From Xanthobacteraceae bacterium (lineage in GTDB: Bacteria > Pseudomonadota > Alphaproteobacteria > Rhizobiales > Xanthobacteraceae): a DNA stretch of 64,000 bases. Within the stretch, counting starts at the first letter, position 1. Every line of letters starts with the position of its first letter. The notes below the pieces were generated by a model that saw only the letters and a list, made by a program, of their open reading frames with translations, had not been told where the DNA came from and did no database searches. A program made the translations under genes and the position numbers. Shown piece after piece: positions 54,068-62,288 of this stretch. The stretch spans positions 78,642 to 142,641 of the forward strand of contig JALHRD010000015.1 of assembly GCA_022841625.1 (NCBI GenBank), given 5' to 3'.

Positions 54068-54871
54068 TTACTTTGCAGCATCATCCAGAAAGCTCCGCGC
54101 CGTCGCCACCGCGCCGAAGCTGCCGAGATCCTCATGGCCACCGCCGGCGACGCGCACGAAGCGCTTGGGCGATGTGATCAGCTTGTAGAGCATCTGACCG
54201 GAAGCGATCGGCACCACGTTATCGCGATCGCCATGCAAGATCAGCACCGGCGCCGTCACATTGGCGACTCGCAGGTCGGAGCGAAATTGGTCCTTCATCA
54301 ACAACCGCACCGGCAGGAACGGATAGACCCCGGCGGCGACATCGACCGCCGATAGGAACGGCGCTTCCAGCACAATGCGCGCGACCGGGCGCTCGGCTGC
54401 GAGTGCAATCGCAACGCCGGAGCCAAGCGACTCACCCCACAATACAATCCGGTCAGCGGCATAATTCTTCGCGGCGAAATCATAGGCCGCACGGGCATCC
54501 GCGATCAGACCCGCCTCGGTCGGGCGGCCGGTCGAACCGGCGTAGCCGCGATAGCTGAGCGCAACCAACCCCTCCCCTTGCGCGGTGAGTTCGCGGAAGC
54601 GATCGACACGATAGCGTAGCGCCCCGCCGTTGCCGTGGAAGTAAAGCCAGACCGGACGGTCGCCTTTCGGTGGAACGTGCCAGACGATGACCCGCGCACC
54701 GTCGCTCAATTCGAGCACAAGCTCCTCGGCCTGCGGCAAGCCCGCATCGGCCGGCGACGTGCGAAAGGTTTCCGGAAAATACATCAGTCCGCGCTGGGCG
54801 ACATACATCAGCGCCGTCAGTGCGAGGTAGCCAACCACTACAAAGATCAAGAACGACTTCCATCCCGCCAT
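54068..54871 (-). CDS. Membrane-anchored alpha/beta hydrolase
   Basis: A 267-residue serine hydrolase with an N-terminal helix (about 5-25) that anchors it to the membrane. The nucleophile elbow is LWGESLGSG (GxSxG), the oxyanion region is WLYFHGNGG, the acid is likely the D in LILHGDRDN, and the histidine lies in AGGGHEDLG. It resembles the BAAT/ABHD13-like hydrolases of unknown substrate. GAGGCGTCAA precedes the ATG at 54871. It follows the UbiD-like gene on the same strand. Confidence 0.9.
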   Translation of the reverse strand: MAGWKSFLIFVVVGYLALTALMYVAQRGLMYFPETFRTSPADAGLPQAEELVLELSDGARVIVWHVPPKGDRPVWLYFHGNGGALRYRVDRFRELTAQGEGLVALSYRGYAGSTGRPTEAGLIADARAAYDFAAKNYAADRIVLWGESLGSGVAIALAAERPVARIVLEAPFLSAVDVAAGVYPFLPVRLLMKDQFRSDLRVANVTAPVLILHGDRDNVVPIASGQMLYKLITSPKRFVRVAGGGHEDLGSFGAVATARSFLDDAAK

Positions 54872-54901
54872 TTGACGCCTCGAAATCACGGACTGTCGTA
54901 T

Positions 54902-56389
54902 TCACCGCCGGCCGGTGGCGCGCGCGATCTCGTCCGCCCATTTTTCCTCGGCCGCCTTGCGGCGCTCCGGGCTGGCAGACGCGACCTCGGGGAATTCGTT
55001 GCGCCAGGCCCATGGCCGGCATGCGTTCACGATGGCGCGGGTGTTTTCCCATGGCGGCTCACGCAACATCGGATCGAGCGGCGTCGACCACGCGCGCTTG
55101 ATGTATTCGATATCAATCACCGGGTCGCAGCGCGTCGACATCGCCCAGATCACGTCGTCGAGATTGGTCGGATCGATATCGCTGTCGACCACAACGACCC
55201 AGCGGCCGGCATAATTGCCGGAGTGACAGCCGGCGACCAGCATCCCGGCCTGCTGCGCATGGCCGGGATGCATCTGCTCAATCGACACGACCGTGAACAT
55301 GCGGATTGCGCCGGCTTCGTGGCACCACACGCCCTTCACGCCGGAGAGCCCCGCGCTTTCGATCTCATCCCAGATCATCCCCGATTGCACGATGCATTTG
55401 GCGAATGAGACATCGGTAGGCGGCCGCATCGGCGACGCCATGGTGAGGATCGGATCGTTGCGGTGATAGACGCGACGCACCCGCACCACCGGCTCGTCGC
55501 GCACATGGCTGGCGTAGTAGCCGGTGAACTCGCCGAACGGTCCCTCCGGACGGGTTTCATCGTGACGGAACTCTCCTTCCAGCACGATCTCGGCGTGGGC
55601 CGGCATCGGCAGCCCATAAAGTTCGCTCGCGATGGTTTCATAGGGCCGGCCGCGGTGTCCGCCGGCATAGGCGTATTCGCTGGTGCCGTGCTTGATCTCG
55701 TGGCTGCCGGCAAGGAACAGCACCGGATCGAGGCCGCAACAGATCAACACCGGACAGGGCTTACCTTGCTTGAAATATTTCTCGCGGATCAGCCGGCCGT
55801 GCTTGCCGGGCGAAATCCAGATACCGGCATTGTGCCGATCATGGGCTACGGTCCGATAGGTGCCGAGATTGACCCAGCCGGTGTCCGGATCCTGCATGAT
55901 CACGACGCAATAGGTGCCGATATAACGGCCGCCGTCCTTCTCATGGATCATTGGGACCGGAAACTTGAACAGATCGACGGCATCGTCACGATCGACGTTT
56001 TCGACGATCGGACCGTCAGTCACCGTCACCGGCGGAATCAACTTGAAATCCTTCTTCATGCGGTCGCGATACGCCTTCACGATCGTGGTGGGGTCGTCGC
56101 TGTCCGGAAAACCGAACGAGAACGCGACCCGCCGGCAGGAATTGTGCAAGCCGGAAACGATGCGCATGCCAGGCGGATAGTCCTTGATCCGATCGAACAG
56201 CACCGCCGGCGAACGCCCCGGATTGGAATGGGCAAAGATCTCCGCCAGCACGCCGATCTCGATATTCCAATCGGCACCATCGATGCGCGCGAGCTGGCCG
56301 ATGCGGTCGGCATAGTCGACGATATCGCGCACGTCCGGCTGCCGCTGGTTCGATCCTGGGAGGGCTTTCGTCACATCCGGGTTCAGCAT
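54902..56389 (-). CDS. UbiD family decarboxylase
   Basis: A 495-residue enzyme of the UbiD superfamily, which uses prenylated FMN to decarboxylate (or reversibly carboxylate) aromatic and unsaturated acids. Family stretches seen are GVLAEIFAHSNPGRSPAVLF, the conserved NLGTYRTVAHDRHNAGIW cofactor region and EFRHDETRPEGPFGEFTGYY. The catalytic glutamate-arginine network is expected in the GPFGEFTGYY and EYAYAGGHRGRP areas but cannot be assigned by eye. No UbiX cofactor synthase is nearby. It faces the NMT1-like binding protein across a short gap, which could supply the substrate. Confidence 0.9.
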   Translation of the reverse strand: MLNPDVTKALPGSNQRQPDVRDIVDYADRIGQLARIDGADWNIEIGVLAEIFAHSNPGRSPAVLFDRIKDYPPGMRIVSGLHNSCRRVAFSFGFPDSDDPTTIVKAYRDRMKKDFKLIPPVTVTDGPIVENVDRDDAVDLFKFPVPMIHEKDGGRYIGTYCVVIMQDPDTGWVNLGTYRTVAHDRHNAGIWISPGKHGRLIREKYFKQGKPCPVLICCGLDPVLFLAGSHEIKHGTSEYAYAGGHRGRPYETIASELYGLPMPAHAEIVLEGEFRHDETRPEGPFGEFTGYYASHVRDEPVVRVRRVYHRNDPILTMASPMRPPTDVSFAKCIVQSGMIWDEIESAGLSGVKGVWCHEAGAIRMFTVVSIEQMHPGHAQQAGMLVAGCHSGNYAGRWVVVVDSDIDPTNLDDVIWAMSTRCDPVIDIEYIKRAWSTPLDPMLREPPWENTRAIVNACRPWAWRNEFPEVASASPERRKAAEEKWADEIARATGRR

Positions 56390-56487
56390 GCTTTGTGTCT
56401 CTTGTGGGTCCGCTCTGGTAGGCTTTGATGCACCGCGGACCATAACACAGCCTGACAAAATGCACGTCCGCGAAGGAGGGCATCGCC

Positions 56488-57546
56488 ATGGCTCGCATCG
56501 GTCGCCGCGCCCTGCTGATCGGATCGGCCGCAACGCTTGCCGCGCTACGCGCAAAAGCGCCGGCGTCCGCGCAGGCTCTGCCCACCGTGAAGGTCGCCTC
56601 CGCCGGGATCGCCAGCGACATCGGCTTCTTTCTCGCCCTCAAAAAAGGCTACTTCCGAGAAGAAGGGCTCGCCATCGAACTGTCGCAAATGGCCAATGCG
56701 CCGGCGATGATCGGGCCGCTTGGCATGGGGCAGCTCGATGTCGGCGCTGGCACGGTCGCGGCAAGCTTGTACAATGCGGTGGCGCAAAAAATCGCAATCC
56801 GCGCAGTGGCCGACAAAGGCTCGATGCGGCCGGGTTACGGATTCTCCGGCCTGCTGGTGCGCAAAGACCTGATCGATTCCGGGCGCTTCAAGACCTATGC
56901 CGACCTCAAAGGCCTGCGGCTTGCGGTCGGCACCTTCGGCAGCGCCAACGCCTCGGCCATGAACGAAGCGCTCAAGAAAGGCGGCCTCAAATGGTCGGAT
57001 GCCGCTTCGATCATCGCGCTGCAATTTCCGCAACACCTTGTCGGCTATCAAAACAAGGCCATCGACGCCAGCATGACCAATGAGCCAACTGCAACCAGCG
57101 CAGTGCAGACCGGACTCGCGGTACGCGTCGCCGGTAACGATGAAATCTATCCAGCGCAACAGACCGCAGTCGTGCTCTATTCGGAACTGTTTGGGCAGAC
57201 CCGGCCGGAGCTTGCGCTGAAATTCATGCGCGCCTATGTCCGCGCCGTGCGCGAATACAACGACGCGCTGACCAATGGACGGATCGCCGGCCCCAATGCC
57301 GACGAGGTGGTTTCAGTGCTGACCGAGTACACCTTCATCAAGGATGCCAATATTCACCGCTCGATCACGCCGGCCGCAATCGATCCGGACGGGCGCATGA
57401 GCTTAGCGGGCCTGCGCAACGACCTCGTCTTCTTCAAGGAGCAGAAGCTCATTCAAGACGCCGGCATCACCGTCGAGCGCATCATCGACACTTCATTTGT
57501 GGAGCGCGCGGTGAAAGAGTTGGGACCGTACAAGCCGCGCGGATAG
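56488..57546 (+). CDS. NMT1/SsuA-like ABC-type substrate-binding protein
   Basis: A 352-residue exported binding protein; signal peptide about 1-29 with an RRALLIGSAATLAALRA twin-arginine-like leader. The fold follows VKVASAGIASDIGFFLALKK, GYFREEGLAIEL and the LVGYQNKAIDASMTNEP second-lobe strand, as in nitrate/sulfonate/taurine (SsuA/NMT1) proteins. GGAGGG precedes the ATG. No permease or ATPase genes follow. It is divergent from the UbiD-like gene. Confidence 0.88.
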   Translation: MARIGRRALLIGSAATLAALRAKAPASAQALPTVKVASAGIASDIGFFLALKKGYFREEGLAIELSQMANAPAMIGPLGMGQLDVGAGTVAASLYNAVAQKIAIRAVADKGSMRPGYGFSGLLVRKDLIDSGRFKTYADLKGLRLAVGTFGSANASAMNEALKKGGLKWSDAASIIALQFPQHLVGYQNKAIDASMTNEPTATSAVQTGLAVRVAGNDEIYPAQQTAVVLYSELFGQTRPELALKFMRAYVRAVREYNDALTNGRIAGPNADEVVSVLTEYTFIKDANIHRSITPAAIDPDGRMSLAGLRNDLVFFKEQKLIQDAGITVERIIDTSFVERAVKELGPYKPRG

Positions 57547-57567
57547 CGCCGTCTTAGAAAACAGAGC

Positions 57568-57586
57568 GGGCCGCACAAGGCGGCCC
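57568..57586. terminator. Hairpin between the NMT1-like and PQQ dehydrogenase genes
   Basis: Stem GGGCCGC / GCGGCCC with an ACAAG loop in a convergent gap of 76 bases. No T tract, so it may act in both directions but termination strength is uncertain. Confidence 0.5.
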
Positions 57587-57622
57587 ACTCCAGTTCGTCC
57601 GCGGAACGCGCGGTGGCCGCCG

Positions 57623-59380
57623 TCACTTCTCCGGCAGCGCGAACACCACCAGCGAGTTGTGGCCACGCACCGCGCGCGGCATCGACTTCTGGGTTAATGC
57701 GAGCGGCCCGCCGGAGACCGAAATGCCTTCGCCGGTGGTGATCGCGACATACTGCCGGCCGTTCACCGAATAGGTGATGGTCGAGGTCATCACCATGCCA
57801 CCGACGATCGTCTCCCACAGGAGTTGGCCGCTGTCGGCGTCGAAGGCCCGGAATCGCCGGTTCTGATCGCCCCAGAAGATCAGGTCGCCATTGGTGACCA
57901 GCGCAGAGCCCTGGCTCGCCTGCGGTTGTGAGTGCAGCACTTTCATCTCGCCGGTCGACAGGTCGATGCGCGCCAAGTTCATGAACTTGTTGGGATCAAT
58001 GCCGGGACGCATGACGCTGGTCCGCGGGCCCCAGCCAAGCTTGGACTTCTCATTCGCGACCATCGACAGGCACTGATCCTGGAACGGAACATAAAGCGCG
58101 TTCTTATCTGGATGATAGGCAATCGCCCACAGGCTGCGGGTGTTGTGGAAACAGCCGAGGATCTTGTCGCCATCCTTCTTGAACAGCTTTTCCACGTTGA
58201 CGTGGGTCTGGCCGGTTTCCAGGTTGATCTCGTTCATGTTGAGATCGGGATTGTCATAGGGGAACGGATGCGCCCATAGGAACTTGCCGGTGTCGCGATC
58301 GACCACGAACAAGCCGCCGCCCTCGCCGACCGTGACAACCACTTCACGCTCCTGGTTGCGCGGCACGTCGGTGGCGATCCACTTCACGTGCTTTGGATCC
58401 GGATTGACCCGCAAGCGCATCAACAGACGCTCCTGGTTGTGGTCGGCGTCCCAGTCGTCACCCGGCAGTTGCTGGTAGTACCAGCGCAGCTTGCCAGTCG
58501 CGATGTCGATCGCAACGGTGGAGTTGCTGTAGGCATCGGCGGGCGCCGCGAACGAGACGCCGTCATGGCTGCCGTGGCGCCTTAGCCGGGTGTAAGGATC
58601 CGGATTGGCGACGCCCCAATAGGTGGTCCGGCGCTTCGGATCATAGGAACCCGGCAGCCCCCAGGGACTGGCGGACCGCTTCTCGACCGGCACTTTACCC
58701 CAGGAGTCGCCGGCGGGCTCGCCGGGCGCAGCCGTGGTGTAGAATTTCCAGACTTCCTTGCCGGTCCGAGCATCGTGCGCCGCGATGAAGCAGTGTTCGC
58801 GGCCGCGATTCATGCAGGTACGGTTGGTCATGACCTTGCCGTCGGCAACCAGGATGCCCCCGGCCGTGATACCGCCGTCATCGACCTTGGTCTGCCAACG
58901 CACTTTGCCGGTGGTGGCGTCGAGCGCGACCAAGAAGCCGTCCGGCGCGCCGAAATAGATCATGTCCTCAAAGATGCCGAGATTCTTGCTGCGCGCCGTC
59001 AGCGGATTGACCTCCTTCGGGTAGTCACGCACGTATTCCCAGATTAGATCGCCATTGGTGGCGTTGATCGCCTGAACGCTCCCGCCCGGCACGTTAAAGT
59101 ACATGACGCCGCGATAAACGATCGGCGTGGATTGCTGGGTGCCCGCCGGAAGACCGCGGGTCCAGGCCATCCGCAATTGCCCGACATTGCCCTTGTTGAT
59201 CTGATTGAGCGGGCTGTGCCGGTTCTGATTGAAGGTGCGGCTCAGCATCAGCCAGTCGGCCGGATCGGGATTTTCCAGCATCTGCTCGGTAACGGGCTTG
59301 TAATCGGCGACCTGCGCCGAGGCTTGCGACGCAACGGTGCTCAGCAGCGCCGCAGCAAGATAGGTCAAAACTCTGACCAT
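57623..59380 (-). CDS. PQQ-dependent alcohol dehydrogenase-like quinoprotein
   Basis: A 585-residue periplasmic quinoprotein with a signal peptide (about 1-22, ASQASAQV) and an eight-bladed propeller. Repeats of the form LDATTGKVRW, IDIATGKLRW and FDADSGQLLW mark the blades. The catalytic aspartate is in LPGDDWDADHNQ, and WGLPGSYDPKRRTTYWG plus GVANPDPY are typical active-site strips. The D-A-D spacing (Asp two residues after the catalytic Asp) is the residue known to favour lanthanides in XoxF/ExaF. A cytochrome c gene is divergent. The substrate is an alcohol or aldehyde (family knowledge). Confidence 0.9.
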   Translation of the reverse strand: MVRVLTYLAAALLSTVASQASAQVADYKPVTEQMLENPDPADWLMLSRTFNQNRHSPLNQINKGNVGQLRMAWTRGLPAGTQQSTPIVYRGVMYFNVPGGSVQAINATNGDLIWEYVRDYPKEVNPLTARSKNLGIFEDMIYFGAPDGFLVALDATTGKVRWQTKVDDGGITAGGILVADGKVMTNRTCMNRGREHCFIAAHDARTGKEVWKFYTTAAPGEPAGDSWGKVPVEKRSASPWGLPGSYDPKRRTTYWGVANPDPYTRLRRHGSHDGVSFAAPADAYSNSTVAIDIATGKLRWYYQQLPGDDWDADHNQERLLMRLRVNPDPKHVKWIATDVPRNQEREVVVTVGEGGGLFVVDRDTGKFLWAHPFPYDNPDLNMNEINLETGQTHVNVEKLFKKDGDKILGCFHNTRSLWAIAYHPDKNALYVPFQDQCLSMVANEKSKLGWGPRTSVMRPGIDPNKFMNLARIDLSTGEMKVLHSQPQASQGSALVTNGDLIFWGDQNRRFRAFDADSGQLLWETIVGGMVMTSTITYSVNGRQYVAITTGEGISVSGGPLALTQKSMPRAVRGHNSLVVFALPEK

Positions 59381-59548
59381 GAATTCCTCCCCAACAGTTT
59401 GTCTTGTTCATTCCGACAGCACCAAACGGCACTGCCAGATAACGAACTAGACCAAATGCCAACCACCCTGACAAGGCGTCGCCGCCGCCACGGCCGATTG
59501 CACACGCGACGCATTTGCCCCATTAATTCCGCAACAAGGGGATCGTCG

Positions 59549-59860
59549 ATGAACCGTCACATTCTCCGCTGGCTGATCGCCGGCACACTGATCGCGGCCA
59601 GCCCATACGCGACCGCCCAGGACCAAGCCGCCATCGAGGCCGGCGAAAAGGTCTATGAGGAGCATTGCCAGTCTTGCCATGGCGAGAAGCTCCGAAGCGC
59701 TGGAGCGATGCCCGATTTACGTGAAATCCGCCAGGACGAACGGCCAAAATTCGACACCATGGTAATGAATGGTCGCAGCCAGATGCCGGCATGGCAGGGC
59801 ATCATTACCCCGCAGGAGCTCGATCAGCTCTGGGCTTATGTACGCAGCCGCGCGCGCTAG
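59549..59860 (+). CDS. Small class I cytochrome c
   Basis: A 103-residue periplasmic cytochrome with a signal peptide (about 1-24, YATAQD). The heme site is CQSCH at residues 40-44, and the methionine ligand is probably the one in QMPAW near residue 79. It most likely accepts electrons from the PQQ dehydrogenase encoded divergently upstream. AAGGGG precedes the ATG at 59549. A stem-loop follows the stop. Confidence 0.92.
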   Translation: MNRHILRWLIAGTLIAASPYATAQDQAAIEAGEKVYEEHCQSCHGEKLRSAGAMPDLREIRQDERPKFDTMVMNGRSQMPAWQGIITPQELDQLWAYVRSRAR

Positions 59861-59892
59861 CAATCGACGCCAATGCGAAGCCGATGATGCAA

Positions 59893-59934
59893 AACGCCGC
59901 AGCCAAACCCCTATGGGTAAAGAGCTGCGGCGTT
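59893..59934. terminator. Long nested hairpin between cytochrome c and DUF3551 genes
   Basis: Outer arms AACGCCGCAGC / GCTGCGGCGTT are perfect over 11 bases, and the 20-base loop holds an inner ACCC/GGGT stem. It follows the cytochrome stop by 32 bases; on the minus strand it ends GTTTTGC. A shared terminator of the convergent genes is the simplest reading. Confidence 0.6.
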
Positions 59935-59968
59935 ACCGGGACATCGTTGTTCTGCGACAACCGGACGC

Positions 59969-60199
59969 TTAGCGACGACGCGGACCCTGATACCACGGAT
60001 TAGGCTGGCACGAGCCGCCGTTGCCGCTCGCGGTCGCAAGGCACTGCTCCATCGAATAGTACGAGCAATCCCACATGCCGGGGCCGTTCACACCATCGCG
60101 CAGGCAGTACGGACGCGTGGTGTTCTGAGCGCTCGCAGTCTCAACGTTGACCGTCAGGATCGCAATCATGGCGGCCAGGCTAGCAAGAATTATACGCAT
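59969..60199 (-). CDS. DUF3551 small secreted cysteine-rich protein
   Basis: A 76-residue exported protein; signal peptide about 1-24 (VETASAQN). The mature part has four cysteines in the pattern YCLRDG...WDCSYYSMEQCLATA.GNGGSCQPNP, the DUF3551 family common in Bradyrhizobium relatives. Function unknown, probably with two disulfides. CAGGAG precedes the ATG at 60199. It is convergent with the cytochrome c gene. Confidence 0.82.
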   Translation of the reverse strand: MRIILASLAAMIAILTVNVETASAQNTTRPYCLRDGVNGPGMWDCSYYSMEQCLATASGNGGSCQPNPWYQGPRRR

Positions 60200-60401
60200 G
60201 GTAACTCCTGGGTTGGGGCTTATCACAGGACAACCGATCTACATGAGTCGCATCCAGTTAGAATTTGGTTCAACCGGGGCTCCGCAGCAGCGCGATCGTC
60301 GGCGCCCTAATAGGCGCAGAATTTCCATCAAGCTGTGATGATCGTCACAATTTGGCCGATTGCACGGTTGCACACCGATGGCGATCCGCTAGGGTTAACG
60401 C

Positions 60402-61100
60402 ATGCTTTTTGGGCACGACGAGTTGGTCATCACGCTGCGGATATTCGGTGCGGTGCTGATCGGCGGCATGATCGGCTTGGAGCGCACGTTCCACGGTCGC
60501 CCCGCCGGATTCCGCACCCATGCGCTGGTGTGCGTCGCCTCGGCGCTGCTGATGGTAGTCACCGTCTACCAGGGCCAATGGATGCATGTGGTGACGATCG
60601 GCGTCATCCAGACCGATCCCACCCGCATGGCGCAAGGCATCATGACCGGCATCGGCTTTCTTGGCGCCGGCGTGATCTTCAAGGAAGGCCTGACGGTTCG
60701 CGGCCTCACCACCGCGGCGTCGATCTGGGTCACATCGGCGATCGGCATTCTGGTCGGCGTCGGCTTCTATCTCGCAGCCGTGCTCGGCGCGGTCGCGACG
60801 CTCTTGATCCTCTCGGTGTTCCGCTATGTCGAGAACAAGCTGCCGACCGAATTCTACGCGCATCATATGCTGGCGTTCGCCCGCGATGCCGTGATGTCGG
60901 AAGATGAGTTGCGCCGGACCGTCGCCAGTCACGGCTTTTCGATCGCCAACCTGTCGTCCCGTCTCACCGAGGGTGGCAAGGTCTTCGAATATCGAATGGT
61001 GCTGCGCAGCCGCGACCGTAAGAGCGCGGAAGCGCTATCGCAGCATCTGCGCAAGCTGCCGCAGGTGATCGAGTTCCGCATCTCGCCGACCGGCGATTGA
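60402..61100 (+). CDS. MgtC/SapB family membrane protein
   Basis: A 232-residue protein with an N-terminal membrane part of about five helices (FGAVLIGGMIGLERTFHGRP, TGIGFLGAGVIFKEGLTVRG) and a soluble ACT-like C-terminal domain. The GLER and GFLGAG motifs are family hallmarks. MgtC proteins modulate ATP synthase and aid survival at low magnesium. The ATG at 60402 fits the family start. No operon partner is obvious. Confidence 0.92.
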   Translation: MLFGHDELVITLRIFGAVLIGGMIGLERTFHGRPAGFRTHALVCVASALLMVVTVYQGQWMHVVTIGVIQTDPTRMAQGIMTGIGFLGAGVIFKEGLTVRGLTTAASIWVTSAIGILVGVGFYLAAVLGAVATLLILSVFRYVENKLPTEFYAHHMLAFARDAVMSEDELRRTVASHGFSIANLSSRLTEGGKVFEYRMVLRSRDRKSAEALSQHLRKLPQVIEFRISPTGD

Positions 61101-61135
61101 CCTGCGGCAATCGTCGGCCGTGGTGGCCTTCACCG

Positions 61136-62107
61136 TCATTCCGGCTCAATGCCGGCTTCCTTGATCAAGCTGGTCCATTTCACCAGTTCGGATTTGACAT
61201 AGGCGTCGAATTCCTTCGGGCCGGTATAGAAGACCTCAACGCCGCCACCGAGCAGGCGATCCCTGACCTCGGGCCGCGACAACATCGCCTGCAATTCGCG
61301 TGCGAGGCGTTCGGCGATCGGCGCCGGCAGTCCCGCTGGCGCAAACAGTCCGGCCCAGGCTAAGAGATCGAAATTCGGCATCACGGTCTCGTGCAGCGTC
61401 GGCACGTCCGGCAGCGTGGCGCTGCGTTCCCTGGTGAGCACCGCAAGCGCGCGAATTTTCTGCACCTTGAGCTGTGGCAAAGCGGTGCCGAAGTCCGGCA
61501 CCATCAGAGGAACATGGCCCGCAATCAGGTCAGTCATCGCCGCCGGATTGCTGCGATAAGGAACGCGCGCGATATCGATCTTACTGCGATGCTTAAACGC
61601 CTCGATGGTGATGTGCCCGGTGCTGTTGCCGTGCGCGATCGAAAGCTTGCCTGGGTTGGCCTTGGCGTAAGCGACCAGCTCCAGCATCGACTTGATCGGC
61701 AGGTTCGGAGTGGCGGCGATCAGCGATGGAAAGCTACCAATCCGCGCCACCGGCGTGAAATCCTTAATCGGGTCGTACGGCACGCTCTTGAACAGTCCGG
61801 GCGCGGCCGAATGGGTCGAATTGGTGGTGATCAGGAGCATGTGGCCGTCGGGCGGCGCCTTCGCCACCGCGCTTGCCGCCAGCATGCCGCCGGCGCCAGC
61901 GCGATTCTCGACCAGAAACGGCTGGCCAAACACTTCTTGCAAATGCGCGGCGATCGAACGCGCGGTTGCGTCGGTGACGCTGCCGGCCGCAAACGGCGTC
62001 ACGATCGTCACCGGTCGGGTGGGATAGGTTTGGGCGACGGCTGGCGACGCTAGCGCCGCCAGCACGGCGAACGCAGTCAGAGTAGGTATTCGGCCTAGTC
62101 GCTGCAT
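61136..62107 (-). CDS. Bug/TctC-family solute-binding protein
   Basis: A 323-residue binding protein, signal peptide about 1-25 (SPAVAQTYPT). It has YPTRPVTIVTPFAAGSVTDA, LVENRAGAGGMLAASAVAKA, APPDGHMLLITTNST and RVPYRSNPAAM. The first loop (TPFAAGS) differs from the usual VPFPPGG. The ATG at 62107 overlaps the stop of the upstream HicB-like gene by one base (TGATG), with GGAGGGACGG upstream, so the two genes are translationally linked. Confidence 0.9.
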   Translation of the reverse strand: MQRLGRIPTLTAFAVLAALASPAVAQTYPTRPVTIVTPFAAGSVTDATARSIAAHLQEVFGQPFLVENRAGAGGMLAASAVAKAPPDGHMLLITTNSTHSAAPGLFKSVPYDPIKDFTPVARIGSFPSLIAATPNLPIKSMLELVAYAKANPGKLSIAHGNSTGHITIEAFKHRSKIDIARVPYRSNPAAMTDLIAGHVPLMVPDFGTALPQLKVQKIRALAVLTRERSATLPDVPTLHETVMPNFDLLAWAGLFAPAGLPAPIAERLARELQAMLSRPEVRDRLLGGGVEVFYTGPKEFDAYVKSELVKWTSLIKEAGIEPE

Positions 62108-62262
62108 CACCGTCCCTCCAATACGCAGCCTTCGACAGGTTCCTTAATGTTCTTAAGAAGTTCTTCGAGCATTTCGCCCTGCGTCGCGCAGCCGGGAATA
62201 ACCGGGACCTCGGCCCAAAAGCCACCCTCCTCCGCTTTATGCACGATTATCCGAAGTTTCAT
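62107..62262 (-). CDS. Short HicB-like protein (orphan antitoxin-like)
   Basis: A 51-residue protein with the HicB N-terminal fold: MKLRIIVHKAEEGGFWAEVP, VIPGCATQGEMLEELLKNI. The DNA-binding tail of full HicB antitoxins (about 80-130 residues) is missing, and no HicA toxin is visible on either side. It could be a remnant, a solo HicB-like domain protein, or an antitoxin whose partner is elsewhere. It overlaps a solute-binding gene by one base. Start at 62262 is the family ATG. Confidence 0.72.
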   Translation of the reverse strand: MKLRIIVHKAEEGGFWAEVPVIPGCATQGEMLEELLKNIKEPVEGCVLEGR

Positions 62263-62288
62263 AGCTGGTCCCTTCTGGCGATTTTCTC

